Positions 33,867-45,210 are shown, numbered from the stretch's first letter. The stretch: 64,000 bases of DNA from Micrasema longulum (GCA_022494885.1 JAGVSM010001212.1:144749-208748); one strand, 5' to 3'. Notes: generated by a model not told the origin, from the letters alone. Translations and numbers: made by a program.

Positions 33867-34502
33867 ACAATATTTTGAATTTGTCCAAATTTTTGTAGAC
33901 AAGGACTGAATTCAACGCCCTGGGGAGCTGTTTATATTAACATATTACAACAGAGATGAAGAACATTTAAGAGAAGGTAATATAGAAGTCTAGGCATCTA
34001 CAGGGCTTATGACCTGTCAATGGCTGGTTTAAGTGGCCACTTTACACACTGTGTAACATTCACCATTCTGCCTGTATTTGAACATCTATATTCCTTCAAT
34101 TCTTTTGTCTGTTAATGTTTGTGAAGTTAAAGAGCGTTGAAAGTCCTTGTCTACAAAAATTTGGACAAATTCAAAATATTGTTGATAAATTACCTGGTCC
34201 ATGAAGAAGTATAGAAATTGAAAAAATAACATTTTCAGGCGTTGCCTAGTATGTAGGTGAAATAATTCAATTAGATGAATCTCACCCGCATAAATAAAGG
34301 TTCTAGCTCTTTAACTTCACAAACATCAACAGATAAAAGAATTGAAGGAATATAGATGTTCAAATATAGGCAGAATGGTGAATGTTACACAGTGTGTAAA
34401 GTGGCCACTTAAACCAGCCATTGACAGGTCATAAGCCCTGTAGATGCCTAGACTTCTATATTACCTTCTCTTAAATGTTCTTCATCTCTGTTGTAATATG
34501 TT
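33867..34502 (-). mobile_element. Fold-back MITE family, full-length 636-bp copy
   Basis: Both arms of about 190 bp are present (GAAGTCTAGGCATCTACAGG at 33987; complement at 34435-34458), with loop AGGCGTTGCCTAGTATGTAG and the outer tail at the left (CAATATTTTGAATTTGTCCA). Flanks AATTATATTTTA (33855-33866) and AATTTTATTTTA (34503-34514) match at 11 of 12. No ORF. Confidence 0.9.
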
Positions 34503-34514
34503 AATTTTATTTTA

Positions 34515-35240
34515 GTTCCATAAAACTTTTAAGTATATTTTTTTTTTAAATACCTTTAAAAAATATTGTTTTTGTCTTATTTATGTTTTTAGTTTTTTTA
34601 TTAGTGCGCGATTTAAAAAAAACATTCGTTTTAAAATAGCAAAATCGTAGGATTTCCTAATTTTGCGCGCATTTTATCAGACTACAGCCTTAATACGCAA
34701 CTGCCGATTTAAATTCAATATAGTCTTGTTGTGTCGTTCTTGTGTCAAAATACTGCTGGGATCAAAAGTAAATACGGTAGGATCATATTTCACGTGTAAG
34801 AAGCGAATTCAAATTCGCAAATAATATTATTTAAGAACTCGATTATTTTACCATCTGCCAGATTGTTTAAGAAAATAATTTGCTCATTTTGTTAGTATTG
34901 TCAGGGTAATGGAGTTTTCTACCCGGCTTTCCATCAATAAGCCTAAGTGTAATATTAAACGGTATAAATTTACTTGATTACTTAATTTTTATTTAATTAT
35001 TTATTTTACGTTTGCCTAATAAAAGTACCTGTTTTTTTTTAAAGTTTAGAAAGTAAAATATTTTTTTTTCCAAAATATAACATAACGTAAAACAAAATTA
35101 TCTTTTATTTGTGTATATTGTTCACGGTCTGGCATCATGACGCGGCCACTTACGCATGCGCGCAGGCGAGGTGCCGTGTAGAGGGGAGACTTTTGAACAC
35201 AGTACGATGTATACAAACTTGGTTCTAGGCGCCTTCTGGT
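34515..35240. other. Intergenic, one CpG-rich patch
   Basis: 35125-35205 is CG-rich (GACGCGGCCACTTACGCATG, CGCGCAGGCGAGG). I see no coding exon or TATA box tied to it. Confidence 0.4.
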
Positions 35241-35244
35241 ATTC

Positions 35245-35425
35245 TATGATATTAACAATACTATAGCCAATTAAAGAAACCATTGGTAATCTAATAAATA
35301 CGTAATGTATAAGAAAAGAGTTTACATAATTCGATGTGAGCGACGTTTGTGAATGTGTGTTTATGTGCGTTAATATGCGAGAGTGTAAAAAAATATAATT
35401 TAAAACGTGTAGTTATATTGAAAAA
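35245..35425 (-). mobile_element. LINE 3' UTR (GTGT/CACA-rich)
   Basis: ACAATACTATAGCCAATTAA, AAGAAAAGAGTTTACATAAT and GTGTGTTTATGTGCG match 61425-61600. It is the complement of the CAC-rich UTR of the LINE family at 15365-16110. Confidence 0.55.
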
Positions 35426-35463
35426 GGTAAAGCAGAGAGCTTAGTAAGAGGTTTGATTATTGA

Positions 35464-35946
35464 CACTTTGAGCACCGGCTGAATACACATAGAATTTACC
35501 CTGTGCCCGGCCCATTTTTGTGAAATTTCATGCTTTGTGAAGGGTTCCTTAAAAGTGTCATAATTATGAAAATACTGGATTAAATCAATTGGAACTTCTC
35601 ATATTTATTTAAAACAATTAAATAAATCATTTTTGTATGATAGTTTTGCCAACATTGGCCTTTATAGAGAGCCACATTGCAATGTTCGTATATATACAGG
35701 GGCTCACTCTTTTTTGTGCTTTGTATCCCGGAGCCGTGTAAACACGTGATTATAATAATCTTGCGTTGTGCCACGGTCCTGTGTTTTCAAGTAGTTTATT
35801 AGCTGTAAAAAAGTACTGATAAAAGTCACTAGATGTCAATATAATGCACTTTTTTATACAGCTGGTAAACCACGTGAAAACACGGGACTACTACACAACG
35901 CGTGGTTATATTATCACGTGTTTAAACGACTCCGGGATACAAAGTG
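35464..35946 (+). mobile_element. TTAA-type MITE (CACTTTG family), copy 1
   Basis: CACTTTGAGCACCGGCTGAA to ...CCGGGATACAAAGTG, followed by TTAA (35947). The 3' half is a hairpin (GGAGCCGTGTAAACACGTGA / complement). A second copy at 44259-44738 has TTAA on both sides. No ORF. Confidence 0.85.
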
Positions 35947-36054
35947 TTAAAAAAATAAAATAGTTTATTACTACTTTCGAAAGCTTTTCAAAAATATTTT
36001 AGTTAAGTAATGTTCTAATGCAACGATGTTTTGAGTATAAGTAGGTTTGAGTAG

Positions 36055-36262
36055 GGAATTATTCAGATCTAACTTTGTTGCAACAGAGAGGAATTTTTTT
36101 TTTCCAAGAAGGGTATTCCCTTCTCGAAAGTCTAGGCATTAACAGGGCTTATGACCTGTCATTGGCTGGTTTCAGTGGCCACTTTACACACTGTGTAACA
36201 TTCACCAATCTGCCTTTGTTTAAACATACACATTTCATCTACTCTTCCATCTGTTAGCTCCG
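36055..36262 (-). mobile_element. Fold-back MITE family, one arm
   Basis: TTGCAACAGAGAGG, AAAGTCTAGGCATTAACAGG, GTGGCCACTTTACACACTGT and TACTCTTCCATCTGTTAG. The other arm is absent. Confidence 0.75.
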
Positions 36263-36344
36263 AGATTTCAGCTCCTTTAATTTACAATTTTAGAGCTATC
36301 ACTTCAAACATTGTTGGTTTGGGGTATACGTAACAAGATCATCC

Positions 36345-36568
36345 ATTGCTCTTTAAAGTTTTTCTCTGTAGATGCTGTCATAGGCTGCCTTGAAATTAGT
36401 TAAACAGGTGGTAATTATCAATATTAAGTTCACGAGTTTTCTGTTATATTTGTCACAATATAAATATTTGGCCAGAACATGATTTACCGTGACGGAATCC
36501 AGTCTGACAGTGTCCCAGATTTCTCTCCACATATGGTTCCATTCGTTGGAATAGAACATTTGAGAGGA
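36345..36568 (-). mobile_element. RTE-like LINE, N-terminal RT part, inverted segment
   Basis: The minus strand reads YKILSNVLFQRMEPYVERNL, GHCQTGFRHGKSCSGQIF, then NFKAAYDSIYREKL. These are RT motifs 0-A of the RTE-like family (Q.GFR.G.S..DQIF, DFKxAYDSI). It abuts the later part of the same protein read on the opposite strand at 36569. Confidence 0.85.
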
Positions 36569-37020
36569 TTTTGTAAGCAGTATACTGATGATGCAGTTCT
36601 GTTAGCAAGCAGCAACGAGGATTTGCTAAAAATAGTCTCTAGAATATTTGCCTGGAAAGCGAATTGGCGATGAACGAAAGTAAGTCAAAAGTTATGGTAT
36701 TTGAAAAGGGAAGTGAGGTTACTGACTGCATAATAAATGCAAACAACGAATGTCTCGAACCAGTAGAAGAATGTGTGCATCTGGAAAGCATGTTTTCAAG
36801 GAAGAGTAGAAAAAGTTGTTGAAAGGAGAGTGAATGCGGGCAACAAAATGAACCGCGCAAATTGCTAATAAAAATATGTCAATCAAAGCTAAAACTGGCA
36901 GTGCAGACGGAGTTTAAGTCCCAACACTTATGTATGGAAGTGAAACATGAAACTGGCAGAGGAAGGATGAAAGCCTAGTGAATGCGGTTGAAATGCGATC
37001 GACGAATAGGAATAGGAAAT
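36569..37020 (+). mobile_element. RTE-like LINE, RT motif C onward
   Basis: The plus strand reads QYTDDAVLLASSNEDLLKIV (motif C, YTDD for YADD), ESKSKVMVFEKGSEVTDCII, NANNECLEPVEECVHLESM, then RVNAGNKMNRAN and YGSETWN-like MEVKHETGRGR. Frameshifts. Same family as 690-2108. Confidence 0.85.
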
Positions 37021-37239
37021 CGTTCAAATAGGAATAATCACAAATACGGATTTTTTATTGTTGCCACTTTTTCATTCGTCTTTGTAATTAAATTGTTGGA
37101 GGGTTTTCAAGAATAGCATTATGACAAAGCAATCGAAATGCCCAATCGACTTTTGTCGAGTAGGCGATAAAATGTCACATCTTTCCAGCCAGATAAGCTG
37201 CATTAATTTATACAGGTACATGTGCAGTAGTTCATTGAT

Positions 37240-37440
37240 TCGCTTAGTATTTTATTGATTCGCTTTGTATGTTGTCTTTTCTTTTCGTTTCTTCTTTCTT
37301 CAACTCCTTGATTGCCTCTTTGATTTTTTGAAGTGTGGGAGCGTCCTGTATTAGATCATCATTCGTGCTTTTGAGACGTGGTGATGAACTTGGTAGGCTG
37401 TGATTACCATTCAGGAGTATGTCAAAATGATATTTCATCT
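37240..37440 (-). mobile_element. RTE-like LINE, pre-RT linker fragment
   Basis: A 64-codon minus frame reads YHFDILLNGNHSLPSSSP, then APTLQKIKEAIKELKKEET and DNIQSESIKY. It matches the HF..LLN...PT..E...AI..LK..K..G.D.I..E.IKY linker between endonuclease and RT. It may be part of the neighbouring insertion or separate. Confidence 0.75.
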
Positions 37441-37559
37441 ATTGTGGAAGATATATTTTCTGTGAGTATTATACCACCATCATTCTTACATATGTTGTTT
37501 CGTTATTTAAATTCGCTTTTCACGTTTACTTTTCGATAAATTTGGTTTTCAAATAACGC

Positions 37560-37875
37560 GAAGCGAAAATTGTGAACGACTCTCCTGTAACGCGTTTTAT
37601 ATCTACATATATATATTTAAAAATGAATCGCTGTTATTAGTCTCGCAAAAACTCGAAAATGGCTCGACAAATTTACGTGCGGTTTTTTGCAAAATTTTGC
37701 AATCTGCGTCCTCAAGGTTTGTTAATAATAACATCTTTAAGATATTGAGTAAAAAAAAGTAAGAGGCATAAAATATGTTTTTCATAGATTTTCCAGATTC
37801 GACTAAAATGAATATATTAAAAAATTCGGAAGATGTTGTTTTTTTGTAGATTAAAAAAGTTTATATTTTAAAGTT
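37560..37875 (+). mobile_element. Helitron 5' fragment
   Basis: ATATATATTTAAAAATGAAT, CAAAAACTCGAAAATGGCTC, ACAAATTTACGTGCGGTTTT and GAAGATGTTGTTTTTTTGTA follow 48880-49140. The 3' half is missing. Confidence 0.6.
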
Positions 37876-38045
37876 TCATTCATTGTTCCCTTTCCGTACC
37901 GAATAGTGCATTAGTCACTGCATTGGTACACCAATCGCAGTGTATCTTGATATTTTTTTTGTTACATGAAAGTAAGATGATCGGTCTTACGCGTCAAGTG
38001 CCAGTCCAGGGACTATGATACATTCTGGTATAAAAACACCATTTT
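37876..38045 (+). repeat. ATCATCAT-ended interspersed repeat, copy 3
   Basis: TTCATTCATTGTTCCCTTTC, GCATTGGTACACCAATCGCA, AAGTAAGATGATCGGTCTTA, CAGTCCAGGGACTATG. Inverted copy at 8680-8815. Confidence 0.65.
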
Positions 38046-38639
38046 AAATAAATATTTCATATCAACCATGTCAGGAGTTGAACCCGAGACAAAACAATTA
38101 TTTTTAATGGACTCTTAATTAATTAATTTCGTTACAACTTCTTAATTTCTACATATTATTAACTAATTTTTAATAATGCTTAAATACTTTTAACTGACGT
38201 TTGATACGTTTTTGAGAACAGCCTAAAAAACTTAATAAATTCATGATAAATTTGGAATAAAAAATAAATGAAGACCTTTCACCTTTTTTTTCCTTTTGGT
38301 GCTAATTTTAAATTTGGAAAAAAACGGACACCACTATTGCTTACACTTATGTAATTTATGTGCGTTATATATTATTATAAATAAATATTAATCAAATACA
38401 ATAAATACTTTAGTTTCAATAATTTACCAGTTATTTACACAGAAACAATAGCAGTTGTTAAATAATTATTCTGCATTGAATATTGTTGTCATCAATAATA
38501 AAAAAAATACCAATAAATAAGATTGATCAAATATTTGATTAGCTTGCAATCAGATATATCGGTTGATAAGCAAGATTATCTTTTTCGGAGTGAAGAAACA
38601 TTAGAAGATAAAATATATGATTAATATTTAAAGCATTAA
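38046..38639. other. AT-rich spacer
   Basis: No gene or repeat recognised. Confidence 0.4.
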
Positions 38640-38840
38640 CTTTGTGGTCAAACATTTGACTAAATGTTATTAAATATTTGTATATAGCCACTTACCGACT
38701 TTTCTATGTCTACCGGTTTCGTCAGGACACCAATTAAACCAACATGCAAAACCCACAATACACCTTCATCATAGTTGCTGCACAAAAATATAAAACCAGC
38801 GTGCCATGCATTTTAATAGGCAACCTGTACATTAGGGGGG
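38640..38840 (-). repeat. Penelope-like repeat (inverted copy of 41830-41978)
   Basis: CCACTTACCGACTTTTCTAT GTCTACCGGTTTCGTCAGGA and CCAGCGTGCCATGCATTTTA complement the plus-strand copy. CTGACGA is kept on the minus strand, but the stem and GAAAC are fused by deletion. Confidence 0.6.
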
Positions 38841-39435
38841 CCGATATTTTTTTCTTCCGAATTTCGAAATGAAAGGGGCCTTAAAAGTTGCCTTTTGGAT
38901 ACTTCGGAATGCAAAAAATATCAAAAAAAATATTTGATACTACTTTTGCCCTCAACCAGAGCTTGAAGATTTCGAAAAGGTCAATTGTTTGCGCTAAACC
39001 GGCTGTCATTTCTTATTTAAGTAAGAAAATCAGTCCAATTGAATTTTATAATGTGAAATAAAACTTATTAAATAAGCATCTAAGGGTGTAAGTTGCACTT
39101 TGTTTTGTGATAAATGGGAAGCATTGTTTTAATGCGCCATTGTTATTGTCAATATTAACCAGGCGCTCAACGGAATCAGTTCCGCAGAGTGTAAACTTTT
39201 TTCATTTCGGTAGTTTTAAAACGTGTTCAAATTTGTAATGTGATTTAGTTAAATCTTTTTTAACAAAAAAAAATTCGGACAGTTACAAACTTTAAACCTC
39301 GGTTACGGGCCAAAAATAGTGTGGAATATTTTTTCAAATAGTTTTTACGTTTAATGTGATCCAAAAGGCAATTTTTAAGACCTCTTTCACTTTGATGTCT
39401 AAAAAAATTTTTTTAAATCATACATCATCGCCCCA
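38841..39435. other. Spacer, unrecognised
   Basis: No coding signal. AAAGGGGCCTTAAAAGTTGCC (38873) and a related later segment (39365) suggest an old inverted or tandem unit. Confidence 0.35.
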
Positions 39436-39439
39436 CTCT

Positions 39440-40560
39440 ACCATACATGCACTGATTAGGTTATGGAAATATTTTATGCTGTGGGAGAAATAGTTTCAAA
39501 AAGAGGTTGGGGCGTGAGTTTAGAAGGTATTGGATGGTATTGGATGACAAAGTGTTTGCTTATTTCTTTTTCGCGAGGTCGACATCCCATCCCATATCAT
39601 TATATATTATCAAACCAACCTGTTCAGAGAGTTGATTCCGTACGCGATCTGGGTGTTATTCTTGATAGCAAACTTACATTTGAGAATCACTTCGATGACA
39701 TACTGACCCGTGCACATAGAAACCTTGGTTTTGTACTTCATACATGTCAGGTATTTAAAGATATCGCGTGTATTAAAATGGTCTACTTTGCTCATGTTCG
39801 CAGTTTGCTCGAGTATGCCTCTTCTGTTTGGTCTCCACAATATGTCACACATAAAGAAAAGTTTGAGAAAATTCAATGGACATTTCTTAGACATCTTAAC
39901 TGGAGATGCAGGTATACCGATCTCAATTATATGTCTTCCTGCAAAAAACACCACTTGCTTACTTTAGAAGATCGCCGTCTACTGTTGGACATGGGGTGCT
40001 TCATGACATACTCAGTGGACGCCTTGATAATCCGGCTCTTTTTTCGGAGTTATCATTAAATGTCCCCGGCTACCGCACCCGTCACACGTCGAGCTCTCTA
40101 TTTCATGTGCCAGCAGTTCGTACGAACTATGCCCAGAACTCTCACTTATACGTTTTGCTAGTGAATATAATTTGAACTTTCCCCTTATTGATCCATTTGA
40201 TTGTAAAAAAAATAACATTTTAAATGCGCGTCTTAAAACATACTTTTTTGTCTTATACTTAGTTTCAATAATAAAGTTTTATTTTATTTTATTAAATTTT
40301 ATCTCTATTTCTTAATATTTTATATATATTTATATTTTCGATACCTGACACCCTCTTTCCAATATAACACCCACACGCCCACCCTCTCACTCACTTACAC
40401 TCACACAAACACACTAGTATGTATTGTACGTGTATTTAATGTATTTCTGTGGATATCTGTCATTGGTTTTATTCTCTGTATATGTTGTTTGTTATATTTG
40501 TATTACATGTATTACTGTTGATATCCCCAATAAATAAAATAAAAAATAAAATAAAATGAC
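39440..40560 (+). mobile_element. Jockey/CR1-like LINE, longest C-terminal copy
   Basis: A frame from 39463 reads PVQRVDSVRDLGVILDSKLT, FENHFDDILTRAHRNLGFVL, ACIKMVYFAHVRSLLEYAS, SVWSPQYVTHKEKFEKIQ and TFLRHLNWRCRYTDLNYM. After a frameshift near 39990: LHDILSGRLDNPALFSELSL, NVPGYRTRHTSSSLFHVP, VRTNYAQNS. RDLGV.LD..L.F..H and SLLEYASSVWSP are the standard thumb region. The CAC-rich UTR and AATAAAATAAAAAATAAAAT tail end at 40556. Confidence 0.9.
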
Positions 40561-40869
40561 CATTATGTGTTAATGAACTCATAGGGTGTCTTCACAATAA
40601 CAATTTCTTCAAATTAGCAAATCATGTAATCAATTTTTATCGGGGCTTTAATAATGATCTTACATACAAATAAATAAACAATAATTAAGGGTTAAAATTA
40701 AGTAATATGGAAATATTTCAAATTAGAAAGCTTAAAAAAATCATGTTCTTATGATCAACAATCAAACAACGTTTCAATATAGCACATTATACTATGTTCC
40801 ATTGTTAGTCTCACCCTATACCTATATCATTCATAAATTTAATAATATATAATTTTCACTGTACACCAA

Positions 40870-41490
40870 ATTCAATTCAAACTATGAAGTAGAGAAGAGT
40901 GATTGCAGATCAAATATTCCTGTTTAAACTAGTAAACATTGTACCCGATAGAACAAGACTCCATACTTCATTTAATTTGCCAGTACCTAGGACTAACTCA
41001 AGGAAAAACAACTTTTTCTTTAGAGGATGTCATTATTATAATACTGTTTTCTCCGGTCACGCAGACATTTTTCATCTCTTCCATATGAAATATAGAAGAT
41101 TCCTTATAGACAGTAGTACACCCGCTTAATTATACGATGTCAGTAATTATCTATGTACTCGTATGATCATTATTATATTTTGTACCTTTTACATTATTTT
41201 TGGAAGTAACTTTTTTCTTTTCTTATTCTTTAAATTTAAAATTATCATGTTTCTATTTACTTTATTTTTATTACTGTATATAAATATATGTATTTTTATT
41301 TTATTTGCAACATCTAAGTGTCTAACATTTCTTCATTGTTAAATTGCTTTTATTTTGATACCGATAATGTACTTAATAGCTTTCACCACTGTGGAATACT
41401 TATATCGACTGTTATATATTCTTATTTTCTGTATACAATATATGTAAAAACTGTTAGATTTTTCCCAAATAAAAATAAATAAATAAATAC
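40870..41490 (+). mobile_element. LINE C-terminal fragment and tail
   Basis: A 76-codon frame reads VIADQIFLFKLVNIVPDRTR, LHTSFNLPVPRTNSRKNNF and CHYYNTVFSG. D..FL.KL.N......L........PR is the LINE tail block. It ends AAATAAAAATAAATAAATAAATAC. Confidence 0.75.
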
Positions 41491-41829
41491 AAGGATCTAA
41501 AGTACAGATATAAAAACTTACTGACATTCTCCCATTTTTGGTCATACCGTATTATGAGATGGCAAAAATGGTGCTTCAGGGTGTAAATAAAGACTCTCTC
41601 ACTAATATTGGCAATATTCAGTATAATATATATTTTTATTATCTTTTTTTTGCTTTGCTATAACTTTAATCGTGACGTCCACCAGTATAATATGCGGCAT
41701 ATGTAAAAACTGTCGTTTTTTTCCCAAATAAAAAAAAATAAAAAAATAAAACTCACGCCTCTCCCTTTATCCCCTCCTTTTTATAGCTATTTCTCCCACA
41801 ACATGAAATATTTTCATAATCTAATCAGT

Positions 41830-41978
41830 GCATGTAAGGGAGTCCTACTAAAATGCATGGCATGCTGGTTTTATATTTTTGTGCCAAAACTATGGTGAAG
41901 GATGAAGGGATGGGTACATCTCGAAACCGGTAGACATAGAAAAGTCGGTAAGTGGTTACATATAAATATTTAATAACA
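41830..41978 (+). repeat. Penelope-like repeat, interrupted by TTAA element
   Basis: CATGGCATGCTGGTTTTATA, TACATCTCGAAACCGGTAGA, AAAGTCGGTAAGTGGTTACA. Complement of 38640-38840. A TTAA-type element begins at 41983. Confidence 0.6.
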
Positions 41979-41982
41979 TTAA

Positions 41983-43064
41983 CTCTTGTGTGGCTGTGAT
42001 GTCACACTAGTCGACATAGGACACAAGACTTGATATATCTCTTTTATTTTTTTAAATGATGAATTCGTATTTTTTGTAATCTTCAAATGGACATTTTCAC
42101 ACCCGATTTGAACAGTTAAATTTGTATAACTATGCTAAATGTTGATACAAAAAATATTTATTCTTGCCACGCGAAGAATGAATGTCCGCTAATTCAACAA
42201 CACATCTATACAGATACCTTATACAAGAGAGAGCATGAAAATATAAGTCAAAACAAGGAAGACAGAGAAGCTGTTCTGCGGCGGGTGTTATCTAAAACAG
42301 ATTCAGTCGTTAGTCAGTTGATGACAGTGATAAGGGACGCACGCGCGTAACATTTTCTTTCTATCTATCCTCGCCTCTGTTGTATACACCATGATTTGGT
42401 CTGATACACGTTTTGTATATCCGAATTATGTTTCCAATAATCATGTGTTCATTGTACTGTACGACATTTCTTAGCTATCCAGATGTTTACTAACGGAGAT
42501 GGATATGTTCTCATCATCACTATGGCAGCATCATCTTATCTCCTTATCTCCCTTAGTAGATTCACTACTTTTTTTTTTTATCTTAAAAGCGTTTTTTTAA
42601 TATATTTATTCTGCTTGTGTAAGAAAAGGTTTTAGGCGGATATATTGTTGTGCTGTATTTAGTTATAAATGTGCTAAACTTGCTTTGTTTCTTTGTTGTT
42701 CTCAATATGTGTTATTTTCTAAATGTTAATATTATTTGTGTCCCGAATTGAGTTGTTGTAACTTCTGGGAATGTAATTCAACGTATTATACTTGTAAATA
42801 CTTTGTGTTTTATGATTTATAAATATTTAAAAATTTAATAAAACATTAGCGGCGTCCTTGTGGTTTTTAATTTTTTTTGCTATAACAGGGCTAAATTATA
42901 TGTTTGTTCGCATAAATTATGGAAAATGAATTATTAAACAGTATGTGTCCATGTTTTTTTTTTTTTTTAATGTCTGAACTTTAGAATATTCCACCCTTTA
43001 CTAGTGGTAACACGATGTTACATCACCGCGCGCAAGGTGATTATTTACCACAGTCTTTTAAGAG
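41983..43064 (+). mobile_element. TTAA-flanked (piggyBac-type) element carrying a LINE
   Basis: CTCTTGTGTGGCTGTGATGT to TCTTTTAAGAG between TTAA at 41979-41982 and 43065-43068. It is homologous to 16628-17197 over both halves, with the centre displaced by a 486-bp LINE. A short frame (42132-42350, NVDTKNIYSCHAKNECPLIQ) may be a transposase vestige. Confidence 0.8.
42356..42841 (+). mobile_element. 5'-truncated LINE nested in TTAA element, 6-bp target duplication
   Basis: AACATT at 42350-42355 and 42842-42847 flanks the insert. The paralogous empty site reads GCGCGTAATATGAGCGGCG at about 16980. The insert ends ATTTAATAA. Same family as 20930-21375. Confidence 0.85.
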
Positions 43065-43069
43065 TTAAT

Positions 43070-43320
43070 TAAGATATAATATGTTCAAAAATGATATTAG
43101 TTACAGTACAGATGATGTCAATGTATTCATTTTTATCTGGTAGATTATTCGTTATAAATAGTGGCGATTATATCTTCTGTCTGTCGTCCGTACCTACGTC
43201 TATAGTTATTTATCAGTACCTATTGTAGATAAAATACAGGTTTGATAATTTAAAAGTAATTGAGACATCTCCTAAGTTCTCGGGGTAAGGCTGTCAAACG
43301 ACTACTATTAGATCAGTGTA
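43070..43320. other. Spacer
   Basis: Nothing recognised. Confidence 0.35.
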
Positions 43321-43321
43321 T

Positions 43322-43412
43322 TATTACAACGGAAACAGAGAACATATATAAGAAGTGAACATGCTATTCTAGGCATTTACAGGGCCTTTAATCTCTCATT
43401 GGCTGGGCCTCG
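43322..43412 (+). mobile_element. Fold-back MITE family, 5' remnant
   Basis: TATTACAACGGAAACAGAGA, TTCTAGGCATTTACAGGGCC, CTCATTGGCTGGG. Confidence 0.6.
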
Positions 43413-44250
43413 ATTATGATGAGAAGATAAGGACGTTAAATGTATATTTGAAGATAAATTCTGTCGAGCGATTACGAAGATACACTACCGACCACTTACC
43501 TTCAAGTTTTGGGATAATTACATATGTTTGTACCGACGGTCTAGTACCCCTCGATACACATATCTACACATTATAAGCAACAAAAAAATTGTTCCAGCGA
43601 AAAATTTTTCCTTTAATAAATATTTATTAATTTTTTTAATTGTTCTGAGAAATAAGTAAATTTTGAAGTCGAATTAAATTCCGACATAACTGTCAGCTTA
43701 GAAAAAGAACGCCTAGATGCAAAAAAAATGTTACTATATTCTGCCCTATTAACACATAAGAGTTTACATCTATGCGTTAAAAATGTTGCCACTTAAAAAA
43801 AAGTAATAAGTAAGTATATTTATTCCATCTGTTTTACTATCCTCCTGAGTGTACGTATCGTGACGTTTTAAGAGCTGGTTTTGTAATCATTCGGTAGATA
43901 AATACAGACGAAAGTTAAGCGTACCGTCTTGGTAATAGTCAAAAGTCATATAAAAATCATGTTCAAGCGAGCATTTCTCAGTTTGAATTGGGATTTATTA
44001 GAGTTAATAATCGCTTTAAAGTGGGCACTTTTTATTACAGAAGCCTGTTTAAAATATAAATGAGACCTTTTTTAAATTTTAATGATGTAAGGAAAGCGGA
44101 CTAAATTTTCGGGGTCATTCATTGGTTGGATTCGATTATATGGTCAAGATGACAAGAAGTTGGACATACCGGGGTAGATACAAATAGTACAGAAGTTAAG
44201 TATACCGTCTCGATAAGTACAGATGAAGATAGCGTTCATAATTAAGGCCC
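43413..44250. other. Intergenic spacer
   Basis: A repeated motif GATAAGTACAGATGAA / AAATACAGACGAAAGTTAAG (CGTACCGTCT..., TATACCGTCT...) occurs near 43905 and 44205. No gene. Confidence 0.4.
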
Positions 44251-44258
44251 TGGTTTAA

Positions 44259-44738
44259 CACTTTGAGTACCGGCCGGATACACATAAAATTTACCCTGTG
44301 CCAGGCCCATTTTTGTGAAATGTAATGCTTTGTGGGTTTCTTAAATGTGTCATTATTATGAAAATACTCGGTTAAATCAATTGAAACTTCTCAGATTTAT
44401 TTGAAATCATGAAATAAGTAATTTTTGCTAACATTGGCCTTTATGGAGAGCCAAATTGCGCATTGCAATGTTCGCACATATATATACAGGGCCTCACTCC
44501 TTTTTTTGTGCTTTGTATCCCGGAGCCGTGTAAACACGTGATTATAAAAACCATGCGTTGTGTCCCGGTCCCGCGTTTTTACGTGGTTTACCAGCAGCAA
44601 AAAAGTACCAATAAAAGTCACTAGATGTCCATAAAATGCACTTTTTTAGACAGCTGGTGAACCACGTGAAAACACGGGACCGAGACACAACGCATGGTTA
44701 TATAATCACGTGTTAACACGGCTCCGGGTTACAAAGTG
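44259..44738 (+). mobile_element. TTAA-type MITE (CACTTTG family), copy 2
   Basis: 480 bp between TTAA 44255-44258 and TTAA 44739-44742. The ends CACTTTGAGTACCGGCCGG and CCGGGTTACAAAGTG are short inverted repeats. The 3' half is a hairpin with arms of about 90 bp (CACGTGATTATAAAAACCAT / complement). Confidence 0.9.
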
Positions 44739-44742
44739 TTAA

Positions 44743-45044
44743 GTGGCTATTTTTCTTCTGCATGATTGGGAAATATTCACATAGCCCACAAGTTCCAATA
44801 CAGAAGACACAAAACATGTAAACATTTTGCTTAAATTTAGCGACAAACACGAGTTGACTCAATGACCCTTAATTTTTTAATTACTGTCGGGGGGCTTACG
44901 CTGAAAAGACGCGACATTTTGTCATCCACTGGTCGTGTCAATTAGTATTATTGGAAAACCTCCGGCAATTTAATGAGGAACTGAGATACAAAACATGTTT
45001 TCAGCAAAAATTGGAGCAGTAAATTGTACGGCATAGTTTGAACG
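44743..45044. other. Spacer, unrecognised
   Basis: No coding signal. It may be the upstream part of the repeat at 45045. Confidence 0.35.
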
Positions 45045-45210
45045 ACGTCACTGGTTCATATGAATCAACCAAAAATAAGAGAGTTATGGAAGATTTCCGG
45101 TTTGCTTTCCGTGCATGGACCAATAGGCAAAACTGATCGTCACACGTGGAGTTATTTCAGAAATCCAACACTTTAAAAAATCGTAGCGCTGATAATACGA
45201 TATTTTATAG
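45045..45210 (+). repeat. Second copy of the SLC45 3' flank block
   Basis: TTTGAACGACGTCACTGGTT, ATGAATCAACCAAAAATAAG, GAAATCCAACACTTTAAAAA, TCGTAGCGCTGATAATACGA. See 3960-4125. Confidence 0.6.

Noticed and set aside
35125..35205. CpG-rich patch as the SLC45 promoter
   Set aside because: It lies 2.4 kb upstream of exon 1, but no TATA, initiator or donor site links it to exon 1. Insects lack CpG-island promoters as a rule.
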